Below are positions 32,620-42,934 of a stretch of DNA of 64,000 nt, in pieces. Within the stretch, counting starts at the first letter, position 1. Each line of letters starts with the position of its first letter. A model generated the notes under the pieces. It made no database searches. It was not told the origin of the DNA and was given only the letters and a program-made list of their open reading frames with translations. The translations under genes were made by a program, and so were the position numbers. The DNA is from Nonomuraea cavernae (lineage in GTDB: Bacteria > Actinomycetota > Actinomycetes > Streptosporangiales > Streptosporangiaceae): positions 153,888 to 217,887 of the forward strand of contig NZ_BMNH01000010.1 in the NCBI RefSeq assembly GCF_014646355.1. Direction: 5' to 3'.

Positions 32620-33231
32620 TCAGCCGAGTCCCGCCGCGTCGGCGGCCAGCTTCTCCACGCGGCCCCAGTCGCCGGCCGCGAGCGCGTCGGCCGGGGTCAG
32701 CCAGCTGCCGCCGACGCAGCCGACGTTGGGCAGCGCCAGATAGTCGGGGACGCTGGACGCCCTGATGCCGCCCGTCGGGCAGAACCGAACGTCCGGCAGC
32801 GGCCCGGCCAGCGACTTGAGATAGGCGACGCCGCCCGCGGCCTCGGCGGGGAAGAACTTGAGCTCCTTGAGCCCCCGTTCGGCCAGTGCCATCACCTCGG
32901 ACGCCGTGGCGGCGCCGGGCAGGAACGGCACCCCGCTCGACTCCAGCGCCTCGACCAGCGACAGGGTCGTGCCAGGAGAGACCAGGAACTTCGCCCCGGC
33001 CTCCAGCGATCCGGCGATGTCGTCGGAGGTCCGGATCGTCCCGGCGCCGATCACGGCCTCGGGCACCTCGGCGGCGATGCGGCCGATCGCCTCCAGCGCG
33101 CAGTCCGTACGCAACGTCACCTCGATCACCGGCAGGCCGCCCGCGACGAGCGCCCGCGCCACCGGCACGGCGGTCCGAACGTCGTCGATCACCACGACGG
33201 GGATCACGGGTGCGAGGTCGAGCAGGCTCAT
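32620..33231 (-). CDS. eda: KDPG aldolase (2-keto-3-deoxy-6-phosphogluconate aldolase)
   Basis: 203-residue class I aldolase splitting KDPG to pyruvate and glyceraldehyde 3-phosphate, the last step of the Entner-Doudoroff pathway. Active-site Glu is in GLPVIEVTLRT, and the Schiff-base lysine is in LKELKFFPAE. FCPTGGI is the phosphate-binding strand. ATG 33231 has AGAGGAG at 8 nt and overlaps the glk stop by 4 bp, so it is the last gene of zwf-edd-glk-eda. Confidence 0.95.
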   Translation of the reverse strand: MSLLDLAPVIPVVVIDDVRTAVPVARALVAGGLPVIEVTLRTDCALEAIGRIAAEVPEAVIGAGTIRTSDDIAGSLEAGAKFLVSPGTTLSLVEALESSGVPFLPGAATASEVMALAERGLKELKFFPAEAAGGVAYLKSLAGPLPDVRFCPTGGIRASSVPDYLALPNVGCVGGSWLTPADALAAGDWGRVEKLAADAAGLG

Positions 33232-34207
33232 CGAAGGTTCTCCTCTGGTGCGAAGAAGGGCGCGCCGACGCCGGAGCGCTGGGCCAGCCAGGCGGCGGCG
33301 CCGGTCAGCGCCGGCTGCGGCGCGACGATCAGGGTGGTCGCGATGGTGGACAGGTAGTCGGACATGTCCGGGTTGCTGTCGAACCTGGCGCGGAAGCCAC
33401 AGGCACGCACATGTTCCACGATACGGGGCAGCACCCCGCCGCCCAGGTAGACCCCGCCACGGGCGCCGAGCGTGAGCGCGACGTTCGCCGCGAAGCTGCC
33501 CAGCATCCCGCAGAACACCTCGACCGTCTCCGCGCACAGCGGGTCGTCGAGGCGCGCCACGATCTCCGAAGCGGTCAGCGGGGCCGCGGGCACGTCGTTG
33601 ACCAGGGCCAGCGCCCGGTGCAGCCGCGCCAGTCCGGGACCGGACAGGACGTGCTCGGCCACCACCGGTCCGCGGGTTCCCAGCACCCGGACGAGCTCCA
33701 GCTCCCGCTGGTCCAGGACCGGCACCGTGACGTGCCCGCCCTCGCCCGGGACCGGGATCCAGCCGCCGTCCGACGGCACCAGCCCGGCCACGCCCAGCCC
33801 GGTGCCGGGCCCGAGCACGGCCTTGACCCCGGAGCCGGGCTGCGGGCCGCCCAGTGGCTCCAGATCGTCGCCACGGAGGTGCGGCAGCGACAGGGCGAGC
33901 GCCTCGAAGTCGTTGAGCAGCGCCACGTACGGGATGCCGAGGTCGCGCGCCGATCCGGCCCACGGCGAGTTCGTCAGCTCGTAGCGGTCGCCGTCGACCG
34001 GCCCGGCGAGGGCCAGGCAGGCCGCCCCCGGCCGCACTCCGCCCGCGTGGTCGGCGAGATAGGCGGCCACGGCTTCGGGGAGGGTCGCGTACTCGGCGCC
34101 GGGCAGCACCGCGACGTGGGCCGGCCGGGCGCCCGGCGCGGTGACCAGCCCGAACCTGGCGTTGGTGCCACCGATGTCGGCCACCAGCCACGGCGGCTCC
34201 AGGGCGC

Positions 34208-34211
<4 letters not shown>
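33228..34211 (-). CDS. glk: Glucokinase, Glk (PF02685) type
   Basis: 327 residues. ATP-binding [15 protein letters not shown] at the N-terminus, then [29 protein letters not shown] and the catalytic/binding [12 protein letters not shown]. This is the E. coli-type glucokinase rather than the ROK glucokinase usual in actinomycetes. It phosphorylates free glucose, for instance released by the alpha-glucosidase. GTG 34211 overlaps the edd stop by 4 bp, and its own stop overlaps eda. Confidence 0.93.
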
Positions 34212-36051
<1,840 letters not shown>

Positions 36052-36055
<4 letters not shown>

Positions 36056-37545
36056 GCTTCCTCCTCGTGCCAGGCGCGACCGCTGCGGCCGAGCAGTTCG
36101 TGGGCGCCCGCGGGGCCGGTCGACCCGGCGGGGTAGGGCTCGGGCAGGTCGGCGGACGACTCCCAGGCGGCCAGGATCGGGTCGATCCAGCGCCACGCCG
36201 CCTCCACCTCGTCGCGGCGCATGAAGAGGGTCGGGTTGGCCGCGAGCACGTCCGTGAGCAGCCGCTCGTACGCCTCGGGGACCCGCGCGGTGAACGTCTC
36301 GCCGAAGCTGAGGCTGAGCGGCACCGGCTTGAGCGCCACCTCGCCGGCGCCGGGCTCCTTGGCCATGATGTGCAGTTCGATGCCCTCCTCCGGCTGCAGC
36401 CGCAGCACCAGCCGGTTGGGCGTGCCGCCGGGGAAGATGGAGTGCGGCACGTCCTTGAACTGCACCACGATCTCCGACGTCCGGCGCGGCAGCCGCTTGC
36501 CGGTGCGCAGGTAGAAGGGCACCCCGGCCCAGCGCCAGTTCCTGATCTCGGCGCGGATCGCGGCGAACGTCTCCACCCGCCTGGACGCCTCGGTCGGCGG
36601 GGTGGAGCCGGGCTCGTGCAGGTAGCCGGGCATCCCGGCGGCCTCGGTGTACTGGCCGCGCACGGTGAACCGGTCGGCCTCGGTGCCCGTGATGGGCAGC
36701 AGCGACTGCAGCACCTTCACCTTCTCGTCGCGGATCGCCTCCCGGTCGTTGCGGGCGGGGGGCTCCATCGCGGTCATGCAGAGCAGTTGCAGCAGGTGGT
36801 TCTGGACCATGTCACGCAGCGCGCCCGCGTGGTCGTAGTAGCCGCGTCTGCCGGGCGTGCCGACGGTCTCGGCGACGGTGATCTGCACGTGGTCGATCCA
36901 GAGGGAGTTCCAGATCGGCTCCAGGAAGGCGTTGGCGAAGCGGAGCACGAGCAGGTTCTGCACGGTCTCCTTGCCCAGGTAGTGGTCGATGCGGAAGATC
37001 TGCCGCTCGTCGAAGATGGCGCCGACCTCGTCGTTGATCCGGCGCGCGCTGACCAGGTCGTGGCCGAGCGGCTTCTCCAGCACCACCCGCGAGCGCGGCG
37101 TCACCAGCCCGGCCGCGGCCAGCTCGCGGCAGAACGGGCCGAACGTCCGCGGCGGGCTCGCCAGGTAGAACACCCGGTCACGCTCCTCCTGCCCGGCCAG
37201 CAACGCGGCCAGCGCGCTCCACCCGGGCAGGTCGGTGTCGTCGCCGCCGGCCCGGCGGCCCACGTCGACCGACACATGGTGCAGGCGGCCCAGGAAGCGC
37301 CGCCAGCCGTCGGGGTCGTCGGCCGGCACCTGGCGGCGTACGCCGGCGTCCACCTTGCCGCGGAAGTCGTCGTCGGTCAGTCCGCCCCTGGACATCGCGA
37401 TGATGCGGGTCTCGGGGGAGAGCCGGCCGTCGCGGTCGCAGTGGTACAGCGCCGGCAGCAGCTTGCGCATGGACAGGTCGCCGGTGCCGCCGAAGACCAC
37501 CAGGTCGGCGGCGTAGGCGGTGGCGGACGTCGAGAGGGGGGACAC
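36052..37545 (-). CDS. zwf: Glucose-6-phosphate 1-dehydrogenase
   Basis: 497 residues from GTG 37545. NADP-binding [22 protein letters not shown], active-site [21 protein letters not shown] and LEKPLGHDL are all present. It oxidises glucose 6-phosphate to 6-phosphogluconolactone. The open frame extends to 37659, but GGAG lies 9 nt before the GTG and the family starts near here; ATGs at 37590 and 37659 have no good ribosome site. First gene of the operon. No lactonase (pgl) gene is present. Confidence 0.94.
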
Positions 37546-37628
37546 GGGGAGATACTCCGATGATCTATCAACCAAGGACAGAACGGACATTAGTGGGAAG
37601 TTTGGGTCAGGCACAAGCAGAGTTTTGC

Positions 37629-37655
37629 TATCTGAGATAAGAAAGTCGGGACTTT
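37629..37655. promoter_or_regulatory. Paired dyads between zwf and the ROK regulator
   Basis: TATCTGAGATA (37629-37639) and AAAGTCGGGACTTT (37642-37655) are two adjacent perfect dyads in the 143-bp divergent promoter. They are plausible operator sites for the ROK regulator. Confidence 0.45.
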
Positions 37656-37688
37656 TCATTACCTAACTCGGTGTGGTTCACTTGGCCG

Positions 37689-38864
37689 ATGTCTCGACGT
37701 ACCGCCGCGAGCCTCGCCACCAGTGGTGAGGTGCTCCGCCTCATCCGCACAGGTGAGGCCGTGACCCGCGCGGACCTCGGCCGGGTCACCGGCCTGTCCC
37801 GGCCCGCGGTGCAGCTGCGCGTCGCCGAGCTGCTCGAACGCGGGCTCGTGGTGGAGCGCGCCGACGCCCCCTCCACCGGCGGGCGGCCCCCGGTCCGGCT
37901 GGAGTTCGACGCCGCCGGAGGCCTGGTGCTGGTAGCCGCGCTGGGCGCGAGCCGCACCCGGGTCGCGGTCTGCGACCTGGCCGGACGCGAGCTGGCCGGA
38001 CGCGACTTCGCCATCGACGTGGAGCAGGGCCCCGACGTGGTGCTGCCGCTGCTCATGGACACCTGGGACGACCTGCTCGGCGACCGGCCCCGCTCCATGG
38101 TCAAGGGCGTGGGCATGGGCGTCCCGGCCACGGTCGAGTTCGCCGAGGGTCGCGCCGAGAGCGCCCGGGTGATGGCCTCGTGGACCGGCGTGGTGATCCC
38201 GCCCATGGTCCGCGAGCGGTTCCCGGTGCCCGTGCTGGTCGACAACGACGTCAACGTGCTGGCCATCGGCGAGCACCGCGGCGTCTACCCCGAGCTCGGC
38301 GACCTGATGTTCGTCAAGGTGTCCACCCGCATCGGCGCCGGCGTCGTCGCGGGCGGCGAGATCCTGCGCGGCGCGATGGGCGCGGCCGGCGAGATCGGGC
38401 ACATCCCGGTGCGCGACGGCGGCGGCGTGCTGTGCCGCTGCGGCAACGTCGACTGCGTCGACTCCGTGGCCAGCGGCACCGCGTTGCTGCGCGATCTGCG
38501 CGCCGCGGGCAAGGACGTCAAGAGCGTCGGCGACGTGACCGCCCTGGTGCGCGCGGGCGACGCCGAGACGATGGCCATGGTGCGCGAGGCCGGGCGCCGC
38601 ATCGGCGAGGTGCTGGCCGGGGCGGTCAACATCCTCAACCCGTCGGTTCTGGTGCTCGGCGGCGACGTGGCCGAGGCGTTCGGGCCGCTGGTGTCGAGCA
38701 TCCGCGAGGTCGTCTACCGGCGTTCCACCGCGCTGGCGACCCGCCGGCTGCGCATCGAGCCGAGCAGGCTGGGCGCGGGAGCGGGCATCACCGGGTGCGC
38801 GGTGATGGTGCTGGACCACGTGCTGTCGCCCGACGCCGTCGACGACAGCCTGGCCAGGCGCTGA
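37689..38864 (+). CDS. ROK-family transcriptional regulator
   Basis: 391 residues. The N-terminal helix-turn-helix (VTRADLGRVTGLSRPAVQLRVAELLERGLV) is joined to a sugar-kinase-like ROK domain. That domain has VPVLVDNDVNVLAIGE, RIGAGVVAGGEILRGAMGAAGEIGHI and the zinc-binding LCRCGNVDCVDSVASG. It probably senses glucose or a related sugar and controls the divergent zwf-edd-glk-eda operon. ATG 37689 follows a weak ribosome site; the frame also opens at 37671. Confidence 0.9.
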   Translation: MSRRTAASLATSGEVLRLIRTGEAVTRADLGRVTGLSRPAVQLRVAELLERGLVVERADAPSTGGRPPVRLEFDAAGGLVLVAALGASRTRVAVCDLAGRELAGRDFAIDVEQGPDVVLPLLMDTWDDLLGDRPRSMVKGVGMGVPATVEFAEGRAESARVMASWTGVVIPPMVRERFPVPVLVDNDVNVLAIGEHRGVYPELGDLMFVKVSTRIGAGVVAGGEILRGAMGAAGEIGHIPVRDGGGVLCRCGNVDCVDSVASGTALLRDLRAAGKDVKSVGDVTALVRAGDAETMAMVREAGRRIGEVLAGAVNILNPSVLVLGGDVAEAFGPLVSSIREVVYRRSTALATRRLRIEPSRLGAGAGITGCAVMVLDHVLSPDAVDDSLARR

Positions 38865-38923
38865 GCCGCGAGCCCGCGCCCGTCAGCCGCTGAGGCGCTG
38901 AGCGGCGAGCACCCAAGCGGCCG

Positions 38924-39493
38924 TCAGTCGAGCGGCGACACGGCCTCGCCGTAACCCGGTGGTGTGCTGACCGGGGCCGGGCTCAGCGCGGGAGCACCGC
39001 TGCCGGTCGGCGGGTGGGTCCGGGTGGGCACGGCCGAATAGGGCATGGCGGGCGTCACGAAGGAGCGACCGGCCTGCGCCGTGGGGCTCGTCGCCGGAGT
39101 CCCCGTGGGGTCGGACGTCGGGCGGGCCGTCGGACGGGTCGTCGGGCGGGTCGTCGGGCGGGTCGTCGGGTCGGCCGTCGGCTTCGGCGTGCGCGACGGG
39201 CGGGTGGCCGCCGGGCTGCCGCCGGCCCTGAGCGACGGCCGCGAGCTGTGGGACGGGCGCGTGACGGGCGGCCGGGTGGTGACTCCTGTGGCCCGCACCC
39301 TGATCTTCCCGGTGGACAGGGTCGTCGCGGGCTTGGCCGGCCGGTCACCGGCCTGGGCCGGGAGGCTGACCGGGGACAGCGAGGTGCCCGCCGGCCGGCC
39401 GAGGCCCAGGATCGCGGCGGCGGCCAGCATGAGGCCGCCGGCCAGCACGCCGGCGACCATCAGAACACGCCCGCGCCGCTCCGAGTCGCTCAC
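38924..39493 (-). CDS. Exported or anchored Thr/Pro-rich repeat protein
   Basis: 189 residues: a short basic head, one membrane helix (VLMVAGVLAGGLMLAAAAILGL), then a low-complexity outside region dominated by Pro, Thr, Arg and Ser with four or five copies of TTRP/TARP. No domain is recognised. It looks like an extended, possibly glycosylated surface stalk. It stands alone. Confidence 0.6.
   Translation of the reverse strand: MSDSERRGRVLMVAGVLAGGLMLAAAAILGLGRPAGTSLSPVSLPAQAGDRPAKPATTLSTGKIRVRATGVTTRPPVTRPSHSSRPSLRAGGSPAATRPSRTPKPTADPTTRPTTRPTTRPTARPTSDPTGTPATSPTAQAGRSFVTPAMPYSAVPTRTHPPTGSGAPALSPAPVSTPPGYGEAVSPLD
39113..39180. repeat. Degenerate 12-bp tandem repeat (coding)
   Basis: Unit GTCGGGCGGGTC repeated about five times inside the Thr/Pro-rich gene, encoding (PTTR)n on the minus strand. 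Confidence 0.75.
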
Positions 39494-39576
39494 AGCCGCC
39501 GATGATAGTGAGCCCGCGCGACCACTCGGGCGGCTCTGGGCGAATCGTGATCAAGGCGATCATCCTCCGGCCGCCC

Positions 39577-40278
39577 TCAGCACGCGCACAGCAGGCCCCG
39601 CAGGGCGGTCTCCAGGCAGAGGCCGGTGCGGACCGGGGACGGCCACGGGAAGCGGATCAGGGAGTCGTCCGTGCGCACCGTGGCGCCGTAGCGGTCGAGC
39701 TCCCACAGCCACACCTCGCCGGCCTCCTCGCCCAGGTGCCGGGTCACCCCGCCGGCGAGCTGCGGCCGGTGCGCGTCGTTGATGTGGGCCAGCACGCGCT
39801 CGGCCGTCTCGGCCAGCGGATCGGGTGCCGCGTCGAGGTAGTCGTCGGCGTCGAGCACCCCCGACTCCTGCCCGGTCAGGTAGATCACCTGGCCCACGTC
39901 CAACCGCAGCAACCGGGGGGCGTCCGGCTCGCCGTACCTCTCCAGGGCGTCGAACAGCGCCTCGTCGGGGCAGCGCGCCGACACCGACACCGCCGCGGCG
40001 CGCGCCTGCTCGAAGGGCACGGCCTGAGCCCAGCCCTGCACCTCGATCATCGCCCGCGGATGCTCGATCTCACCGAGGCGGCGCATCGTGGTCAGGTTGA
40101 CCGCGACGACGGCGTCGTCGCACAGCCCGTGCAGCGGCTCGCCCGGCCGCACCAGCAGGACCGGACGGCCACGTTCGTCGACTCCGCCCTGGGCCGGGGC
40201 GGGCGTGCCGTCGACGGACAGCCGGGCGACGCGGGCGGTCGTGGCGAGCGTGCGGATCCGCTCGGGGATCGGCAGCAT
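39577..40278 (-). CDS. DUF2470 / HugZ-like protein
   Basis: 233 residues. The N-terminal part resembles the flavin/heme-binding split-barrel half (ARVARLSVDG, RPVLLVRPGEPLHGLCDDAVVAVNLT). The C-terminal DUF2470 module is ERVLAHINDAHRPQLAGGV...AGEVWLWELDRYGATV. HugZ-type proteins take part in heme and iron handling. An iron box lies 29 bp upstream of ATG 40278, and the ribosome site (AAGGAGGCGCC) is strong. Divergent from the S4 gene. Confidence 0.78.
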   Translation of the reverse strand: MLPIPERIRTLATTARVARLSVDGTPAPAQGGVDERGRPVLLVRPGEPLHGLCDDAVVAVNLTTMRRLGEIEHPRAMIEVQGWAQAVPFEQARAAAVSVSARCPDEALFDALERYGEPDAPRLLRLDVGQVIYLTGQESGVLDADDYLDAAPDPLAETAERVLAHINDAHRPQLAGGVTRHLGEEAGEVWLWELDRYGATVRTDDSLIRFPWPSPVRTGLCLETALRGLLCAC

Positions 40279-40307
40279 GGGCGCCTCCTTGAGGGAGCAG
40301 AAAGCGA

Positions 40308-40341
40308 TAGGTTAGGCTTACCTAAGTAAGGTTTACCTAAT
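40308..40341. promoter_or_regulatory. Two overlapping DtxR/IdeR iron boxes
   Basis: TAGGTTAGGCTTACCTAAG (40308-40326) matches the 19-bp DtxR/IdeR consensus, and GTAAGGTTTACCTAAT (40326-40341) is a second, weaker copy. Together they span the whole promoter gap between the DUF2470 gene and the S4 gene. Confidence 0.82.
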
Positions 40342-40356
40342 CACATGGAGGCGAAC

Positions 40357-40971
40357 GTGCGCTACACCGGTCCCAAGGTGAGGCTGTCGCGCCGCGCGGG
40401 TGTGCCGCTGACCAGGAAAGCCGTCCGCTACTTCGAGCAGCGGCCCTACCCGCCGGGCGAGCACGGCCGCAAGACCAACCGGCGCGCCATGGGCGACTAC
40501 GGCACGCGCCTGCTGGAGAAGCAGAAGCTGCGCTGGTACTACGACGTGTCGGAGCGGCAGTTGCGGCGCTACTGGGACCTCGCCGTGCGCAGGCCCGGCG
40601 CCTCGGGCGCCGAGCTGGTCTCCCTGCTGGAGACGAGGCTCGCCTCCCTGGTGCTGCGGGCCGGCCTGGCGCCGTCGATCTACGCGGCCCGCCAGTACGT
40701 GACGCACGGCCACATCGCCGTCGACGGCCGCAAGGTGGACATCCCGAGCTATCTGGTGAAGCCCGGACAGGTCGTCTCGGTGCGTGAGAGGTCGCGCCGG
40801 ATGCAGCCGTTCGTGGCCGCCGCCGAGGGCGTGCACGCCGACGAGCGGATCGCGCCCTACCTGTCCGTCGACCACGCCGACCTGCGGTTCACGCTGACGA
40901 GCAAGCCCGAGCGCGACCAGATCGCCGTCCCCGTGGACGAGCAGCTCGTCGTCGAGCACTACTCCCGTTGA
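40357..40971 (+). CDS. rpsD: Ribosomal protein S4 (cysteine-free form)
   Basis: 204 residues. S4 signature: [50 protein letters not shown] and the S4 RNA-binding domain [14 protein letters not shown]...[17 protein letters not shown]. There are no cysteines, so no zinc site. GTG 40357 behind ATGGAGG is chosen; ATG 40345 is in frame but includes the ribosome site. It stands apart from the usual ribosomal operon and is preceded by iron boxes, suggesting a second, iron-repressed copy; whether another rpsD exists cannot be seen here. Confidence 0.88.
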   Translation: MRYTGPKVRLSRRAGVPLTRKAVRYFEQRPYPPGEHGRKTNRRAMGDYGTRLLEKQKLRWYYDVSERQLRRYWDLAVRRPGASGAELVSLLETRLASLVLRAGLAPSIYAARQYVTHGHIAVDGRKVDIPSYLVKPGQVVSVRERSRRMQPFVAAAEGVHADERIAPYLSVDHADLRFTLTSKPERDQIAVPVDEQLVVEHYSR

Positions 40972-40975
40972 CGCC

Positions 40976-41776
40976 CTACTCCAGGGCTTTCTCCCGGCGC
41001 AGCTCGTTGATCTCCGCGCGGAGCGCGGCCAGCTCGGCCAGGATCAGCCGGGTCGAGGCGGCCGAGGTGTCCTCCAGCTCGGCCAGCTCGGCCCGCTCCA
41101 TGGCCGACTCCTCCTCCATGGCGCTCACGACGACCGCCATGAACAGGTTGAGCACCACGAACGTGCAGATCAGGATGAAGATGGTGAAGAAGATCCAGGC
41201 CGACGGGTGCTCCTGCATCACGTCTCTGGCGATGTTGCCCCAGTCGTCGCCGGTCATCGTCTGGTAGAGGGTGAACAGCGAGGTCGGCAGGCTGCCGAAG
41301 CGCTCCGGCACGGCCTCGCCGTACATCTTGGTGGCCATCACGGCGGCCACGTACAACACCAGGGAGAGCAGCACCACGATCGAGCTCATGCCGGGCATCG
41401 CGCGCAGCAGCGCCGAGACCACGCGGCGCAGGCTGGGCACGACCGACAGCAGGCGCAGCACCCGCAGGATGCGCAGCGACCTCAGCACCGAGAGCCCGCC
41501 CGTGGTCGACAACAGCGCGATGCCGACGATCACGGTGTCGAAGATGTTCCACGGATCACGTGGGAAGCGGGCCCGTTCGACGTAGATCTTGGCCAGCAGT
41601 TCCGTGACGAAGATGTAGAGCGCCACGTGGTCGATCGCCCAGAGCACGTCGCCGTACCGGGCGGCGACCGAGGGGACCGTCTCCAGACCGAGGGTGGCCG
41701 CGTTGACCAGGATGACACCGACGATGAACTGCTGGAAACGCCGATGGTTGATGAAGGCGCGGGTGCGCTCACGCAC
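40976..41776 (-). CDS. Voltage-gated cation channel (NaChBac/ion-transport family)
   Basis: 266 residues, one six-helix subunit that would work as a tetramer. S4 carries spaced arginines (VLRSLRILRVLRLLSVVPSLRRVV). The pore helix and filter read FTLYQTMTGDDWGNIA, where NaChBac has TLESW. S6 is FILICTFVVLNLFMAVVV. A C-terminal helical coiled coil (LILAELAALRAEINELRREKALE) fits tetramer assembly. The Asp-Asp filter suggests calcium or non-selective permeation rather than sodium. It is convergent with the S4 gene, 4 bp apart. Confidence 0.88.
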   Translation of the reverse strand: MRERTRAFINHRRFQQFIVGVILVNAATLGLETVPSVAARYGDVLWAIDHVALYIFVTELLAKIYVERARFPRDPWNIFDTVIVGIALLSTTGGLSVLRSLRILRVLRLLSVVPSLRRVVSALLRAMPGMSSIVVLLSLVLYVAAVMATKMYGEAVPERFGSLPTSLFTLYQTMTGDDWGNIARDVMQEHPSAWIFFTIFILICTFVVLNLFMAVVVSAMEEESAMERAELAELEDTSAASTRLILAELAALRAEINELRREKALE

Positions 41777-41925
41777 AGGGGTGGGCTCCTCAGGACGGCT
41801 GCGGTTGCCCCACCATGATGGCGTAGATGATCACACCGTCATCAAGTATCCCGCAACCACCTGTCAAGAGATGTCCTGTGGTATAAAAACCGCCTAAACG
41901 CCGATGGATGAGGGGCCGACCGCAG

Positions 41926-42240
41926 ATGTCCTATCCCAACTATGGCCCCTCCTACTACGGCCCGCCGCCCCAGACGCATCCCAACGGCACCACGATCCTG
42001 GTGCTGGGCATCCTGAGCCTGGTCGTCTGCGCGTTCATCGGGCCCTTCGCCTGGTCGATGGGCACCAAGGCGCTGCGCGAGATCGACGGCAGCGGTTATG
42101 TGTACGAGAACCGCGGCATGGTGCAGGCGGGACGCATCTGCGGCATCGTCAGCACCTGCCTGTTCCTAGCCGTGATCGCCTTCTACGTGCTCATGTTCGT
42201 GGTCTTCGGCGGCGCCGCCATGTTGGGCGGCCTGGACTAG
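41926..42240 (+). CDS. DUF4190-type small membrane protein
   Basis: 104 residues from ATG 41926 (in-frame start at 41908 also possible). A Tyr/Pro-rich head (YPNYGPSYYGPPPQ) precedes two membrane helices, TTILVLGILSLVVCAFIGPFAW and ICGIVSTCLFLAVIAFYVLMFVVF. Between them is the family-typical ALREIDGSGYVYENRGMVQAGRI. Function unknown. The last 75 bp overlap the convergent TetR gene. Confidence 0.8.
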   Translation: MSYPNYGPSYYGPPPQTHPNGTTILVLGILSLVVCAFIGPFAWSMGTKALREIDGSGYVYENRGMVQAGRICGIVSTCLFLAVIAFYVLMFVVFGGAAMLGGLD

Positions 42241-42873
42241 CGGCCGCCGGCCGTAGTCGCCGATCCCCTTCTCCAGCAGGTCGAACAGGGCTTCGGCCTG
42301 CTCGCGCAGCTCCGGTCTGATCCGCTGCCAGCTGTCGCCCGCCTGCCTGCGCCAGAGCGCGTGACGGGCCAGCAGCCGGGTGGCGCCCAGGATCTGCCCC
42401 GCCACGAACTGCGGCGTGAGGTCGCCGGGCCCGGCGCCGGTCTCCTCCGCGATGGTGGCGGCCAGGTTGCCGTTGATGGCGTGGTCCATCTCGCGCATCC
42501 GGGCCAGCAGCGCCGGGCTCTCGAACACCAGCCGCGCGAACGCGTCGGCGCCCTCGTTGAGCCCGTAGCGCCAGTCGCCCTGGTCGATCGCCTCGAGGAA
42601 GTCGTGCCGGAAGGCCGTGACCACGCTCTCGCCCGGCTCTCGCTCGCGCACCACCCGGCTCGGCACGTCCTCGGCCTCGCTCTGGCGGTCGAGGAAGAGG
42701 TCTTCCTTGGTGCCGAAGTAGTTGAAGACCGTGTTGACCGAGACGTCGGCGGCCCGCGCCACCTCGGCCACGGTGACGTCGTCGAACCCGCGCGCCAGGA
42801 ACAGCCCCATCGCCATGTCCGCGATGCGCTGCCGGGTCTCGCGCTTCTTGCGTTCCCGCAGCCCTTCGTCCAT
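42166..42873 (-). CDS. TetR-family repressor
   Basis: 235 residues. The helix-turn-helix is TRQRIADMAMGLFLARGFDDVTVAEVARAADVSVNTVFNYFGTKEDLF. The C-terminal ligand domain is helical and ends in a His/Glu-rich tail. It is divergent from the DrrAB-type exporter and most likely represses it until a drug-like ligand binds. There is little ribosome site before ATG 42873. Confidence 0.9.
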   Translation of the reverse strand: MDEGLRERKKRETRQRIADMAMGLFLARGFDDVTVAEVARAADVSVNTVFNYFGTKEDLFLDRQSEAEDVPSRVVREREPGESVVTAFRHDFLEAIDQGDWRYGLNEGADAFARLVFESPALLARMREMDHAINGNLAATIAEETGAGPGDLTPQFVAGQILGATRLLARHALWRRQAGDSWQRIRPELREQAEALFDLLEKGIGDYGRRPLVQAAQHGGAAEDHEHEHVEGDHG

Positions 42874-42900
42874 GCCTGCATCGTATCAATATTGCAGTCA

Positions 42901-42926
42901 CTCTAAAATTTGGTCTACTCTAATTT
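42901..42926. promoter_or_regulatory. Candidate TetR operator before exporter operon
   Basis: CTCTAAAATTTGG (42901) and CTCTAATTTTGG (42918) are near repeats 17 bp apart in an unusually AT-rich spot of 61 bp between the repressor and ATPase genes. Probably the repressor site, overlapping the promoter. Confidence 0.45.
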
Positions 42927-42934
42927 TGGAGGCG

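Noticed and set aside
39113..39180. Short regular repeats resembling a CRISPR-like array
   Set aside because: Units are 12 bp, have no spacers and encode a PTTR protein repeat; no cas genes.
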